Positions 1 to 5,072 of a stretch of DNA of 6,638 nucleotides are shown piece after piece (within the stretch, counting starts at the first letter, position 1; each line of letters starts with the position of its first letter). A program made the position numbers and the translations under genes. Under the pieces are notes generated by a model, which searched no databases, was not told the origin of the DNA, and saw nothing but the letters and a program-made list of their open reading frames with translations. The DNA comes from an uncultured Erysipelotrichaceae bacterium (GTDB lineage Bacteria > Bacillota_I > Bacilli_A > RF39 > UBA660): the NCBI GenBank assembly GCA_902766875.1, contig CACXFI010000039.1, forward strand, positions 1-6,638, written 5' to 3'.

Positions 1-425
1 GCTCTCTCCATCTCAACTACATCTAATTTTTTATTACATTGATATACATATTTTCTTTCTAAAGGATCATAATCCCCCAAATTAATTTTATATACATATT
101 CTTTACCTAAAGCACTAAATCTAGCATGAAAATCATCATTAACTCTATCTATCTTCTTGATATATATATCTTCCGGTAATAAAGAATTAGCACTATTTAA
201 AAACTTATCTATATCTAATTCACTATCCACATCAAAATGAGCTTTCTGATTCATAGCATGAACTCCGGCATCAGTTCTTCCTGATGCAACTATATTAATC
301 TCTTTACCACTATTAATCTTAGTAAATACCTTTTCTATTTCTCCCTGAACAGTCCTTTTTTCCGGTTGTTTTTGATACCCAGAAAAATCATTACCATCAT
401 AAGAAAAAGTCATAAAATATCTCAT
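1..425 (-). CDS. truA: tRNA pseudouridine synthase A, N-terminal part (cut by the window edge)
   Basis: TruA converts uridines 38-40 in the anticodon stem-loop of many tRNAs to pseudouridine, in the cytoplasm. I translated this reading frame by hand. It starts MRYFMTFSYDGNDFSGYQKQ, the usual TruA opening, and contains VASGRTDAGVHAMNQ with the catalytic Asp at residue 52. Further on is FHARFSALGKEYVYK, the conserved HARF...KxYxY segment. Only the first 141 codons are present of about 245 usual for the family; the rest lies left of position 1. The ATG at 425-423 is chosen because it opens the conserved first strand and follows an AAGGGTGGTG ribosome site five bases upstream. The gene lies 70 bases downstream of the dehydrogenase gene on the same strand, with a hairpin and a possible promoter between them. 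The identification is firm. Confidence 0.96.
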   Translation of the reverse strand, partial: MRYFMTFSYDGNDFSGYQKQPEKRTVQGEIEKVFTKINSGKEINIVASGRTDAGVHAMNQKAHFDVDSELDIDKFLNSANSLLPEDIYIKKIDRVNDDFHARFSALGKEYVYKINLGDYDPLERKYVYQCNKKLDVVEMER

Positions 426-439
426 TACTACACCACCCT

Positions 440-460
440 TAAGATTTCAAAAAAATCTTA
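440..460 (-). other. Hairpin just upstream of the truA ribosome site
   Basis: On the minus strand TAAGATTT, a five-base loop TTTTG and AAATCTTA form a perfect 8-bp stem. The 3' arm overlaps by one base the AAGGGTGGTG ribosome site of truA. No T-run follows it on either strand, so it is not a standard intrinsic terminator. If the candidate promoter at 466-494 is used, transcription would start about at the first base of this hairpin, making it a 5'-terminal stem-loop. Such stems can stabilise mRNA or limit ribosome access; which applies here is inference. In such AT-rich DNA a chance stem is also possible. Confidence 0.4.
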
Positions 461-465
461 TAAGT

Positions 466-494
466 ATTTTATCAAAAAAATATAATTAATTCAA
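466..494 (-). promoter_or_regulatory. Candidate sigma-A promoter for truA
   Basis: On the minus strand TTGAAT (494-489) and TAAAAT (471-466) are separated by 17 bases. They match the -35 and -10 consensus at 4/6 and 5/6 positions. The -35 box lies just after, and within two bases of, the stop codon of the dehydrogenase gene. The predicted start near 459 gives a leader of about 33 bases made mostly of the hairpin. In this base composition such matches arise by chance, so read-through from the upstream gene remains an alternative. Confidence 0.35.
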
Positions 495-495
495 C

Positions 496-1239
496 CTAAC
501 TTTTCCTTTTTTGAGAATTATATACCATATTTGCCATTATTCTATTAGGAACTATCTTTGAAACAGTTCTCAAACACTTGATTTTAAATCCTGGAACAAT
601 ATAAAACTTATTATTTAAAAGTTTATCTATAGCATATCTTCCTACATACTTACTATCTTGTCCTTTTAAACTAAACCTAACATTAGCAACATTATCAAAA
701 TTAGTTCTAACAGGGCCAGGACATAATACACTAATACTAACGTTAGATTTATTCCTTTTTAGTTCTTCTTTTATCGCTTCACTAAGTCTTAGCACATAAT
801 TCTTAGTAGCATAATAAGTACTCATTAAAGGGCCAGGCATAAATCCTGCTATGGAAGCTACATTAAGTATCCTACCATTATCTTTTTCTACAAAATCCCT
901 TAAATATAATTTACACAAAGTATGAAGCGCTATGACATTTAAATTAATCATTTCTATCTCTTTATCCAACTCAGTTTCATTAAATTCACCAAAGAGACCA
1001 AATCCAGCATTATTTATTAAAATATCTATATCTTTAACTTTATCATATAATTTATAACAATTATCAATATCAGATAAATCAATATCAAATACATCTACCT
1101 TAGTATTAATTTTTTCTTTAACTTTCAACAAATCTTTCTTATTCCTAGCAACTAATACTAAATCATAACCTAGTTTTCCTAAATAAAAAGCCATATCTCT
1201 TCCTATTCCTGATGAAGCCCCAGTAATTAAAGCTTTCAT
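496..1239 (-). CDS. Short-chain dehydrogenase/reductase (SDR), NAD(P)-dependent
   Basis: A classical SDR of 247 residues, the usual length. The Rossmann cofactor motif is TGASSGIG at residues 6-13, and VARN at 30-33 ends the second strand; an Arg there favours NADPH over NADH (inference). NNAG lies at 76-79 and the structural Asn at 101. The catalytic Ser is S129 in NVASIAG, and the Tyr-Lys pair is Y142 and K146 in YYATK. PGPVRT at 174-179 is the post-catalytic cofactor loop. All catalytic residues are intact, so an active oxidoreductase is expected. The substrate cannot be read from sequence; the short C-terminal tail rich in Lys and Arg resembles general bacterial SDRs annotated as DltE- or YqjQ-like. 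The ATG is preceded by a strong AAAGGAGTGAT ribosome site. It is transcribed toward truA, with 70 bases between, and divergently from the lipoprotein gene. Confidence 0.92.
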   Translation of the reverse strand: MKALITGASSGIGRDMAFYLGKLGYDLVLVARNKKDLLKVKEKINTKVDVFDIDLSDIDNCYKLYDKVKDIDILINNAGFGLFGEFNETELDKEIEMINLNVIALHTLCKLYLRDFVEKDNGRILNVASIAGFMPGPLMSTYYATKNYVLRLSEAIKEELKRNKSNVSISVLCPGPVRTNFDNVANVRFSLKGQDSKYVGRYAIDKLLNNKFYIVPGFKIKCLRTVSKIVPNRIMANMVYNSQKRKS

Positions 1240-1258
1240 AATATCACTCCTTTACTAT

Positions 1259-1287
1259 ATTTTACTTTCTTTCCAAAATTTAATCAA
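1259..1287 (-). promoter_or_regulatory. Candidate promoter for the SDR gene
   Basis: On the minus strand TTGATT (1287-1282) and TAAAAT (1264-1259) are 17 bases apart, matching the consensus at 4/6 and 5/6 positions. The predicted start near 1252 would leave a leader of only about 13 bases, with the ribosome site near its 5' end, which is tight. TATAGT at 1259-1254 is an alternative -10 without a clear -35. A promoter somewhere here is required, since the neighbour at 1367 is divergent. Confidence 0.4.
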
Positions 1288-1305
1288 TAATATATTTAAA
1301 TTCAA

Positions 1306-1334
1306 TTTACAAAAAATATAAAATAAGTTAAAAT
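1306..1334 (+). promoter_or_regulatory. Promoter for the ZnuA-like lipoprotein gene
   Basis: TTTACA (1306-1311) and TAAAAT (1329-1334) are separated by exactly 17 bases; each hexamer matches the sigma-A consensus at 5/6 positions. The expected start is near 1341, about 26 bases before the ATG at 1367, with the ribosome site AAGGTG at 1354-1359 between. I see no GC-bearing palindrome here of the type bound by zinc regulators such as Zur or AdcR, so zinc control is not supported by the sequence. Confidence 0.5.
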
Positions 1335-1366
1335 AGAATATATAAATAATAAAAAGGTGTGATATT

Positions 1367-2248
1367 ATGAAACATATAAAAAATCTATTATTATTAATAA
1401 TATTTATAATAACCCTAACAGGCTGCAATATGGAAACAGATAATATGGATAATATAGAAATATATACAACTACTTATCCTCTAAAATACTTAGTATCATC
1501 TATATATGGAGACCACTCAACCATAAAAAGCATTTATCCCAACGGTGTTAATATAGATGAATATAAATTATCAGATAGAAAATTAAGAGATTATAGTAAT
1601 AGTGATTTATTAGTATTTAATAGTCTAGACTTAGATAGAGATTATGCTGTTAAGATGATAAACAATAATAAAGATTTAAAAATAATAGATGTATCCGTAG
1701 GTATGAGTTATGATAGTTCTATAGAAGAATTATGGTTAAACCCATATAATTATTTAATGATGGCCCAAAATGTAAAAAATGGATTATTAGAATATATAAC
1801 AAATCCATATCTAATTAGTAATGATGAACAAACTGGTATCAAAGATAAATATGAAATCTTAAAATTTGAGCTATCAAGTTTAGATGCAAACCTAAAAGAA
1901 AGTATAAACAATTCCAGATATAATACTATAGTAGTAGATACCGACACTTTAAAATTCTTAGAAAAATATAATTTAAAAGTTATATCATTAGAAGAAAATG
2001 AAAATTTAAATAACACTACTATTGAAGAAGTAAAAAAATTAATAGATGATAAAAAAATTAAATATATTTATTCGTTAAATACAGAAACAAATAACACTGT
2101 AAATAACTTAATAAAAGAAAAAAAATTAGAATTAGTAACCTTAAATTCCATGAGAAGTACTGATGGAGGCATAACAAACTCTAATGAAAATTATATAACA
2201 ATAATGAACGATAATATAGATTTATTAAAAAAAGAATTATATAAATAA
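1367..2248 (+). CDS. ZnuA/AdcA-like substrate-binding lipoprotein with substituted metal ligands
   Basis: A secreted, lipid-anchored protein of 293 residues. A basic start, a hydrophobic stretch at 5-18 and the lipobox LTGC (17-20) place lipidated Cys20 at the outer face of the membrane. The mature part follows the cluster A-I metal-binding family (ZnuA_PF01297): IYTTTYPLKYLV at 32-43, NGVNIDEY at 59-66 where relatives have PGVxPHDYE, LWLNP at 122-126 where they have HVWLDP, and TLKFLEKYNLKVI at 194-206 where they have a HDAFGYFxxRYGLKVI-like segment. By this alignment the three ligand histidines become Asp64, Glu121 and Asp191, and the fourth acidic ligand corresponds to Glu274. The mature chain contains one His (His50), which is not at a ligand position. 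No permease or ATPase gene is adjacent. The family is known for Zn/Mn uptake; with these changes the ligand is uncertain, and a non-zinc or signalling role is possible. The family fold is fairly secure, the substrate is not. Confidence 0.8.
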   Translation: MKHIKNLLLLIIFIITLTGCNMETDNMDNIEIYTTTYPLKYLVSSIYGDHSTIKSIYPNGVNIDEYKLSDRKLRDYSNSDLLVFNSLDLDRDYAVKMINNNKDLKIIDVSVGMSYDSSIEELWLNPYNYLMMAQNVKNGLLEYITNPYLISNDEQTGIKDKYEILKFELSSLDANLKESINNSRYNTIVVDTDTLKFLEKYNLKVISLEENENLNNTTIEEVKKLIDDKKIKYIYSLNTETNNTVNNLIKEKKLELVTLNSMRSTDGGITNSNENYITIMNDNIDLLKKELYK

Positions 2249-2263
2249 TTAATTCTTTTTTTT
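2227..2263. terminator. Bidirectional intrinsic terminator between convergent genes
   Basis: A perfect 13-bp inverted repeat: seven A plus GAATTA (2227-2239) pairs with TAATTC plus seven T (2250-2262) across a ten-base loop. T-runs of 8 on the plus strand and 7 on the minus strand let it stop both converging transcripts. It lies inside the 3' ends of both genes: the stop codons abut at 2248/2249, within the loop. The stem has a single G-C pair, weak by usual standards, and the T-runs encode the Lys-rich C-termini of both proteins. Confidence 0.75.
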
Positions 2264-2542
2264 ATTTAAATAGTTTCCCAATAATATTTGTTTTTCTATA
2301 TCAGTAACATTAATATTTTTATCATTAAACAGTTCATTTATATATTCTTTTATTTTTTCTTCCTTATCCCTATCATTCAGACCTGTATAAAAATAATCAA
2401 CAGCTTCTACAGCATATTTAACAATTTTTTCCTTAGTTTCTTCACTAGTTTTTTTATCATATATATATTTTATCTTATTACCAATAATACCTATTAATAA
2501 TAACATAATTAGAATTATTATTCTATATAAAATATATTCCAT
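2249..2542 (-). CDS. Small membrane protein resembling LL-H-type phage holins
   Basis: A 97-residue protein with one N-terminal membrane helix (about residues 4-22, MEYILYRIIILIMLLLIGII) followed by a charged helical cytosolic region. The segment KEKIVKYAVEAVDYFY (37-52) followed by KIKEYINELFNDKNINVTDIEKQI (63-86) follows the pattern of the LL-H holin family (PF09682): AVxAAE, then KxxYxxxxLxxxGIxVxxxxxxxxIE. Holins of that family make the membrane lesion that releases phage endolysin, but no endolysin, tail or other phage gene is visible here, so a host-adapted copy or an unrelated membrane protein of similar shape is as likely. The ATG follows a strong AGAGGTGAT ribosome site. The gene is divergent from the 256-residue protein and convergent with the lipoprotein, so it is its own transcription unit. 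Confidence 0.7.
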   Translation of the reverse strand: MEYILYRIIILIMLLLIGIIGNKIKYIYDKKTSEETKEKIVKYAVEAVDYFYTGLNDRDKEEKIKEYINELFNDKNINVTDIEKQILLGNYLNKKKN

Positions 2543-2563
2543 AAAATCACCTCTTTCACTATT

Positions 2564-2592
2564 AGTATATTATAACAACATATATATAACAA
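2564..2592 (-). promoter_or_regulatory. Promoter of the holin-like gene (extended -10)
   Basis: On the minus strand TGTTATAAT (2577-2569) is a full TGnTATAAT extended -10 element, which can work without a good -35; none is seen at the right distance. An alternative reading is TTGTTA (2592-2587), 17 bases, TATACT (2569-2564). The two are mutually exclusive. The predicted start lies about 20 bases before the ATG, just ahead of the AGAGGTGAT ribosome site. TATAATATAC here is the exact reverse complement of 2645-2654 in the facing promoter. Confidence 0.55.
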
Positions 2593-2621
2593 ATATATTT
2601 ATCATAATTATTAATTTGTAG

Positions 2622-2650
2622 TTGACAAAATTAAATTTTAATAATATAAT
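2622..2650 (+). promoter_or_regulatory. Full-consensus sigma-A promoter for the Cys-cluster protein
   Basis: TTGACA (2622-2627), a 17-base spacer and TATAAT (2645-2650) match the consensus at all twelve positions with ideal spacing. The start should be near 2657, followed by the ribosome site AAGAGGGGG at 2663-2671 and the ATG at 2680. This predicts strong constitutive expression unless repressed. The 137-base intergenic region holds this and the facing holin-like promoter, and no other feature that I can see. Confidence 0.85.
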
Positions 2651-2679
2651 ATACACTAATTCAAGAGGGGGAATATAAA

Positions 2680-3450
2680 ATGACACAGTTAATTATTAAA
2701 AATGGGCCAGATACTAAAGAATATAATGTTAATAATTCTTTAACTACTCAAGATTTAGAAACTATCAATAGTTTAGAAAGTTTTATGAGTACTAGAATAA
2801 CAAAATATAATCGTGATGCATTAGAATATTTATTTACAAATATTCAAAATGCCAAAAATATATATGATCTTATTAAAATAAATATTGATTTCACAAAACT
2901 TTATATTAAATCAGAAAAAAATTCTGAAAATATAACTAAATATCAAAAAATGTTAAAAGAACAAGGACAATTATCTTATAAAGAAACTATTAAAGAAATC
3001 GTCCAAAGACATTTATTTAATAAATTAGTTAAATTAGATAGAGGAACTAGCTACATAAATATTTCAAGATTAGAAAGTCTAAAATATGAAGGTATTCCAG
3101 CATCTGAATTATTTAAAATAGCTAACATTAATATTAAAGAAAATACAGACATTCCTGAAATACAAACTCTAATAGAAAAATCATTTTTAGACATAATTGA
3201 TTTAGTTTATTATAAAAAAGTTACAAATTTATGCTTTGATTGTAAAAATGGTCATCCAGGTAATGGTGAAGAACCAAATACATGTACAAAGATTAATATG
3301 CCTAAAGAACATATAAGTAAATATCAATTTATAGAAAGAGGTCAACAACTTATTAAAAATGATGGAGAACAAGAAAAATTTATAGTAGAAAAATGTAAAA
3401 ATTATGTATTAGAACCTAATTCTGGACCTTATGTTAGAAAAAGAAGTTAA
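2680..3450 (+). CDS. Unrecognised protein with C-terminal Cys cluster
   Basis: I do not recognise this 256-residue protein with certainty. No signal peptide or membrane helix is seen, so it is probably cytoplasmic. Residues 1-20 look like a short beta-type start; 25-180 are mostly helical and rich in Lys, Ile, Asn and Glu. The C-terminal part has four Cys: C185 and C188 in LCFDCKNGHPGN, C202 in NTCTKI, and C239 in EKCKNY, with a His at 192. CxxC...C...C spacing suggests a small metal site (zinc or iron-sulfur; inference). Between them IxxYQFIERGQQL (212-224) looks like a compact folded module. The ATG has an AAGAGGGGG ribosome site nine bases upstream and a full-consensus promoter. It is a single-gene unit closed by a bidirectional terminator. 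It might belong to a family of small hypothetical proteins with a similar Cys module in uncultured gut Bacilli, but I cannot verify this. Confidence 0.82.
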   Translation: MTQLIIKNGPDTKEYNVNNSLTTQDLETINSLESFMSTRITKYNRDALEYLFTNIQNAKNIYDLIKINIDFTKLYIKSEKNSENITKYQKMLKEQGQLSYKETIKEIVQRHLFNKLVKLDRGTSYINISRLESLKYEGIPASELFKIANINIKENTDIPEIQTLIEKSFLDIIDLVYYKKVTNLCFDCKNGHPGNGEEPNTCTKINMPKEHISKYQFIERGQQLIKNDGEQEKFIVEKCKNYVLEPNSGPYVRKRS

Positions 3451-3455
3451 TATTT

Positions 3456-3491
3456 AAAAACTTATATTATCTAAATAATATAAGTTTTTTT
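3456..3491. terminator. Bidirectional intrinsic terminator between convergent genes
   Basis: A perfect 15-bp inverted repeat: AAAAACTTATATTAT (3456-3470) pairs with its reverse complement at 3475-3489 across the four-base loop CTAA. A seven-T run follows on the plus strand (3485-3491) and a TTTTT run is read on the minus strand (3460-3456). It lies 5 bases after the stop at 3448-3450 and overlaps the last codons of the minus-strand gene, whose TAG (3473-3471) is in the loop. There is only one G-C pair. Confidence 0.85.
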
Positions 3492-3989
3492 ATTTTTAAT
3501 TATAATAGTAACAATTATATTAATTAATATAATTGTTATAAAAATATTGGTAGTTATAGGATTAATTCTACATATTTCAGGATCTAATAACCATTTCAAT
3601 ATAGTCACATACAAAACACCAAGTATTCCCCATATAATACTATTATTTAAACATACATATCCTTTATAATTATATTTCCTATTAGAATAATTCCACATTT
3701 CCACATTAAATAAATATTTTAATATAATAGCACCCATATATTCTATAAAAGATAACACTATTAAAGATATAACAAATATAACTATTACTTTTAATAAAAC
3801 ATTATTTATATAAACATAAAAATAATCATTTAATAAATTTAATACCATACACCCAAACCCATAAATAATAGTAAAAGGTCCATATAGAATACCACTATAA
3901 CAATTAATATTCTTAGCTTTATATACACAAGATTCTAATATAAACCCTAATATAGAATATATTATAAATAAATTTAAATAATATAACAT
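3471..3989 (-). CDS. CmpB-type (PF06541) multi-pass membrane protein, putative ABC transporter component
   Basis: A 172-residue integral membrane protein with about five hydrophobic helices (near 4-22, 37-53, 63-92, 115-135 and 146-165). The family signatures of PF06541 (putative ABC-transporter type IV, CmpB-like) are recognisable: YSILGFILESCVY at 11-23, SGILYGPFTIIYGFG at 32-46, FIEYMGAIILKYLFN at 81-95, MWNYSNRKYNYKGYVCL at 98-114 and IWGILGV at 119-125. The family is widespread in Bacillota and is annotated as a putative transporter, but its substrate and mechanism are not established. No ATPase partner is nearby. The ATG follows a GGTGAT ribosome site. I see no convincing promoter after the khpA terminator; a TATAAT at 4009-4004 is too close to the start to be persuasive, so expression may depend on leaky termination. 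Confidence 0.85.
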   Translation of the reverse strand: MLYYLNLFIIYSILGFILESCVYKAKNINCYSGILYGPFTIIYGFGCMVLNLLNDYFYVYINNVLLKVIVIFVISLIVLSFIEYMGAIILKYLFNVEMWNYSNRKYNYKGYVCLNNSIIWGILGVLYVTILKWLLDPEICRINPITTNIFITIILINIIVTIIIKNKKTYII

Positions 3990-4020
3990 ATTATCACCAT
4001 TATATTATATTTATTTAAAT

Positions 4021-4056
4021 AAAAAAAAGAACTAATATGATTCAATATTAATTCTT
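4021..4056 (-). terminator. Intrinsic terminator after khpA, overlapping its stop codon
   Basis: On the minus strand AAGAATTAATAT (4056-4045), loop TGAATC and ATATTAGTTCTT (4038-4027) form a 12-bp stem with one U-G wobble, followed by an eight-T run (4028-4021). The khpA stop codon TAG (4034-4032) is within the 3' arm, so ribosomes finishing khpA would cover the stem. There is no T-run on the plus side, so it acts in one direction, ending the rpsP-khpA transcript. Confidence 0.75.
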
Positions 4057-4283
4057 ACCCTTTTTCCTTCATCAATACTAGAACAAGCTTGAACTATAGT
4101 TCTAATAGCTGCTATGTTTTTACCATCTTTACCTATAACTTTAGCCATATCATCTTCTGCTACCATAGCTTCTATTTGAATTTCATTATCTTCAGTAGTC
4201 TCAAATTCTTTTACAGATACACTATCTGGATCAGATACCATCTCTTTCAAAATAGTTTCTGTTAATAATACTTCTTTATTCAT
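4032..4283 (-). CDS. khpA: KH-domain RNA-binding protein KhpA
   Basis: An 83-residue single KH-domain protein of the KhpA/YlqC family, usual length 75-85. The sequence runs from ILKEMVSDPDSVSVKEF to AEDDMAKVIGKDGKNIAAIRTIVQA, with the RNA-binding GxxG loop as GKDG at residues 51-54 and a C-terminal GKRVRINIE strand. In Gram-positive bacteria KhpA binds RNA, usually with KhpB (Jag/EloR), and affects cell division and elongation; partner and targets are known from other species, not shown here. The ATG overlaps the rpsP stop codon by one base (TAATG), so the two genes are translationally coupled, the standard rpsP-khpA pairing. Its 3' end is embedded in the terminator. Confidence 0.94.
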   Translation of the reverse strand: MNKEVLLTETILKEMVSDPDSVSVKEFETTEDNEIQIEAMVAEDDMAKVIGKDGKNIAAIRTIVQACSSIDEGKRVRINIESY

Positions 4284-4552
4284 TACTTACCTTGCTTAGA
4301 TTCATGGAATCTCTTCATAGTTCCATTTTTACTTAACAATGTTCTAACAGTATCTGTAGGAACAGCTCCTTGATGAAGCCATTTTTGAGCTAATTCTTCA
4401 TCTATAGTAACTTCTGCAGGGTTAGTTAAAGGATTATAAGTACCTATTTGTTCTACAAATCTTCCATCCCTAGGGCTTCTAGAATCAGCTACAACAATAC
4501 GATAGAAAGGTGCTTTTTTAGCTCCCATTCTCTTTAATCTTATTTTTAACAT
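4283..4552 (-). CDS. rpsP: 30S ribosomal protein bS16
   Basis: An 89-residue protein covering the whole bS16 family: KIRLKRMGAKKAPFYRIVVA at 3-22, DSRSPRDGRFVEQIGTYNP at 23-41, IDEELAQKWLHQGAVPTDTV at 49-68 and a C-terminal KQGK. It is a core 30S subunit protein needed for assembly of the 16S 5' domain. The frame is open further upstream to an ATG at 4606, but this start is rejected: an AGGAGG site lies seven bases before the ATG at 4552, MLKIRLKRMG is the family N-terminus, and the extra 18 codons lie over a promoter. khpA follows with a 1-base overlap. Confidence 0.98.
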   Translation of the reverse strand: MLKIRLKRMGAKKAPFYRIVVADSRSPRDGRFVEQIGTYNPLTNPAEVTIDEELAQKWLHQGAVPTDTVRTLLSKNGTMKRFHESKQGK

Positions 4553-4559
4553 AATATTT

Positions 4560-4565
4560 CCTCCT
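4560..4565 (-). promoter_or_regulatory. Ribosome binding site that fixes the rpsP start
   Basis: AGGAGG, in the wider context AGAGGAGGAAAT, lies seven bases upstream of ATG 4552. It is the strongest Shine-Dalgarno in the window and excludes the longer in-frame start at 4606. Confidence 0.9.
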
Positions 4566-4577
4566 CTTAGTAGTAGT

Positions 4578-4606
4578 ATCATAACATAAATAAATACATC
4601 TGTCAA
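4578..4606 (-). promoter_or_regulatory. Promoter of rpsP-khpA
   Basis: On the minus strand TTGACA (4606-4601), a 17-base spacer and TATGAT (4583-4578) match the sigma-A consensus at 6/6 and 5/6 positions. The predicted start near 4571 gives a leader of about 19 bases that is almost entirely the ribosome site. It lies 16-44 bases after the stop of the preceding gene with no terminator between, so rpsP-khpA is probably fed both by this promoter and by read-through from the trmD operon. Confidence 0.8.
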
Positions 4607-4621
4607 CCTTTTTGTGTTACA

Positions 4622-5071
4622 CTATCTACTCTTTCTTCCTCTATCATTAGCACTTAAATAATTACTATAAGCTTTAGATCTCATTTTTCTTAATTCTTCA
4701 ATAATTAAGCCCAATTTTTCTATAGAAATACTACGATATTGTCTTCCTAAATATTTTATATATTCATTAATTAACTTCATTCTAAATTTTTCAGCATCTA
4801 ATAAAACTTGACTAATAGTACTCCAATCACCTTCATCATCTTCATCTAACATACTAATAGCCTTAATATATTTATCTAACTTTATATCTATCTTTTTCTT
4901 AACAATAGCTTCTATCATTTTAGAATCAGTAATTAATATATCACTAACTTTTATTTCATCTTTTCTTTGCCTTTTTGGAGATAAAAGATATAAGTTATTA
5001 ATATCATAATTAGTAAAAACCATCTCTTTAACTTTATTCTTTTTATCAATGTAATATTTCTTACCTATCAT
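4622..5071 (-). CDS. Unrecognised 149-residue protein between trmD and rpsP
   Basis: I do not recognise this protein. It has no signal peptide or membrane segment. Residues 1-55 look mixed alpha/beta (KKYYIDKKNKVKEMVF, then LYLLSPKRQRKDEIKVSDIL). An acidic patch MLDEDDEGDW lies at 74-83. Residues 84-140 are predicted by eye to be two long helices (ISQVLLDAEKFRMKLINEYI and SIEKLGLIIEELRKMRSKAY). The C-terminus RGRKSR is strongly basic. The ATG is one base after the trmD stop, with an AAGGA ribosome site inside the trmD end, so it is co-transcribed and probably coupled with trmD. The location suggests a link to translation or RNA, but only by association. The gene ends in TAG just ahead of the rpsP promoter. 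Confidence 0.85.
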   Translation of the reverse strand: MIGKKYYIDKKNKVKEMVFTNYDINNLYLLSPKRQRKDEIKVSDILITDSKMIEAIVKKKIDIKLDKYIKAISMLDEDDEGDWSTISQVLLDAEKFRMKLINEYIKYLGRQYRSISIEKLGLIIEELRKMRSKAYSNYLSANDRGRKSR

Positions 5072-5072
5072 A

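Noticed and set aside
1276..1302. Inverted repeat AATTTAA / TTAAATT between the divergent promoters as an operator
   Set aside because: Seven A/T-only bases with a 12-base spacer; such matches are expected often in this composition and nothing else supports an operator.
1750..2016. An 88-residue minus-strand open frame inside the lipoprotein gene
   Set aside because: It is antisense to a gene with clear family features and has no ribosome site or recognisable domain; it follows from low GC content.
2288..2497. A 69-residue Phe/Ile-rich plus-strand frame opposite the holin-like gene
   Set aside because: Low-complexity antisense of a Lys-rich gene (poly-T read as Phe), no ribosome site.
3990..4020. 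A promoter for the PF06541 gene from TATAAT at 4009-4004
   Set aside because: No -35 at 16-18 bases, and the start would fall within the ribosome site.
4553..4606. An 18-residue N-terminal extension of bS16 starting at 4606
   Set aside because: It would run over the TTGACA/TATGAT promoter and AGGAGG site; MLKIRLKRMG at 4552 is the family N-terminus.
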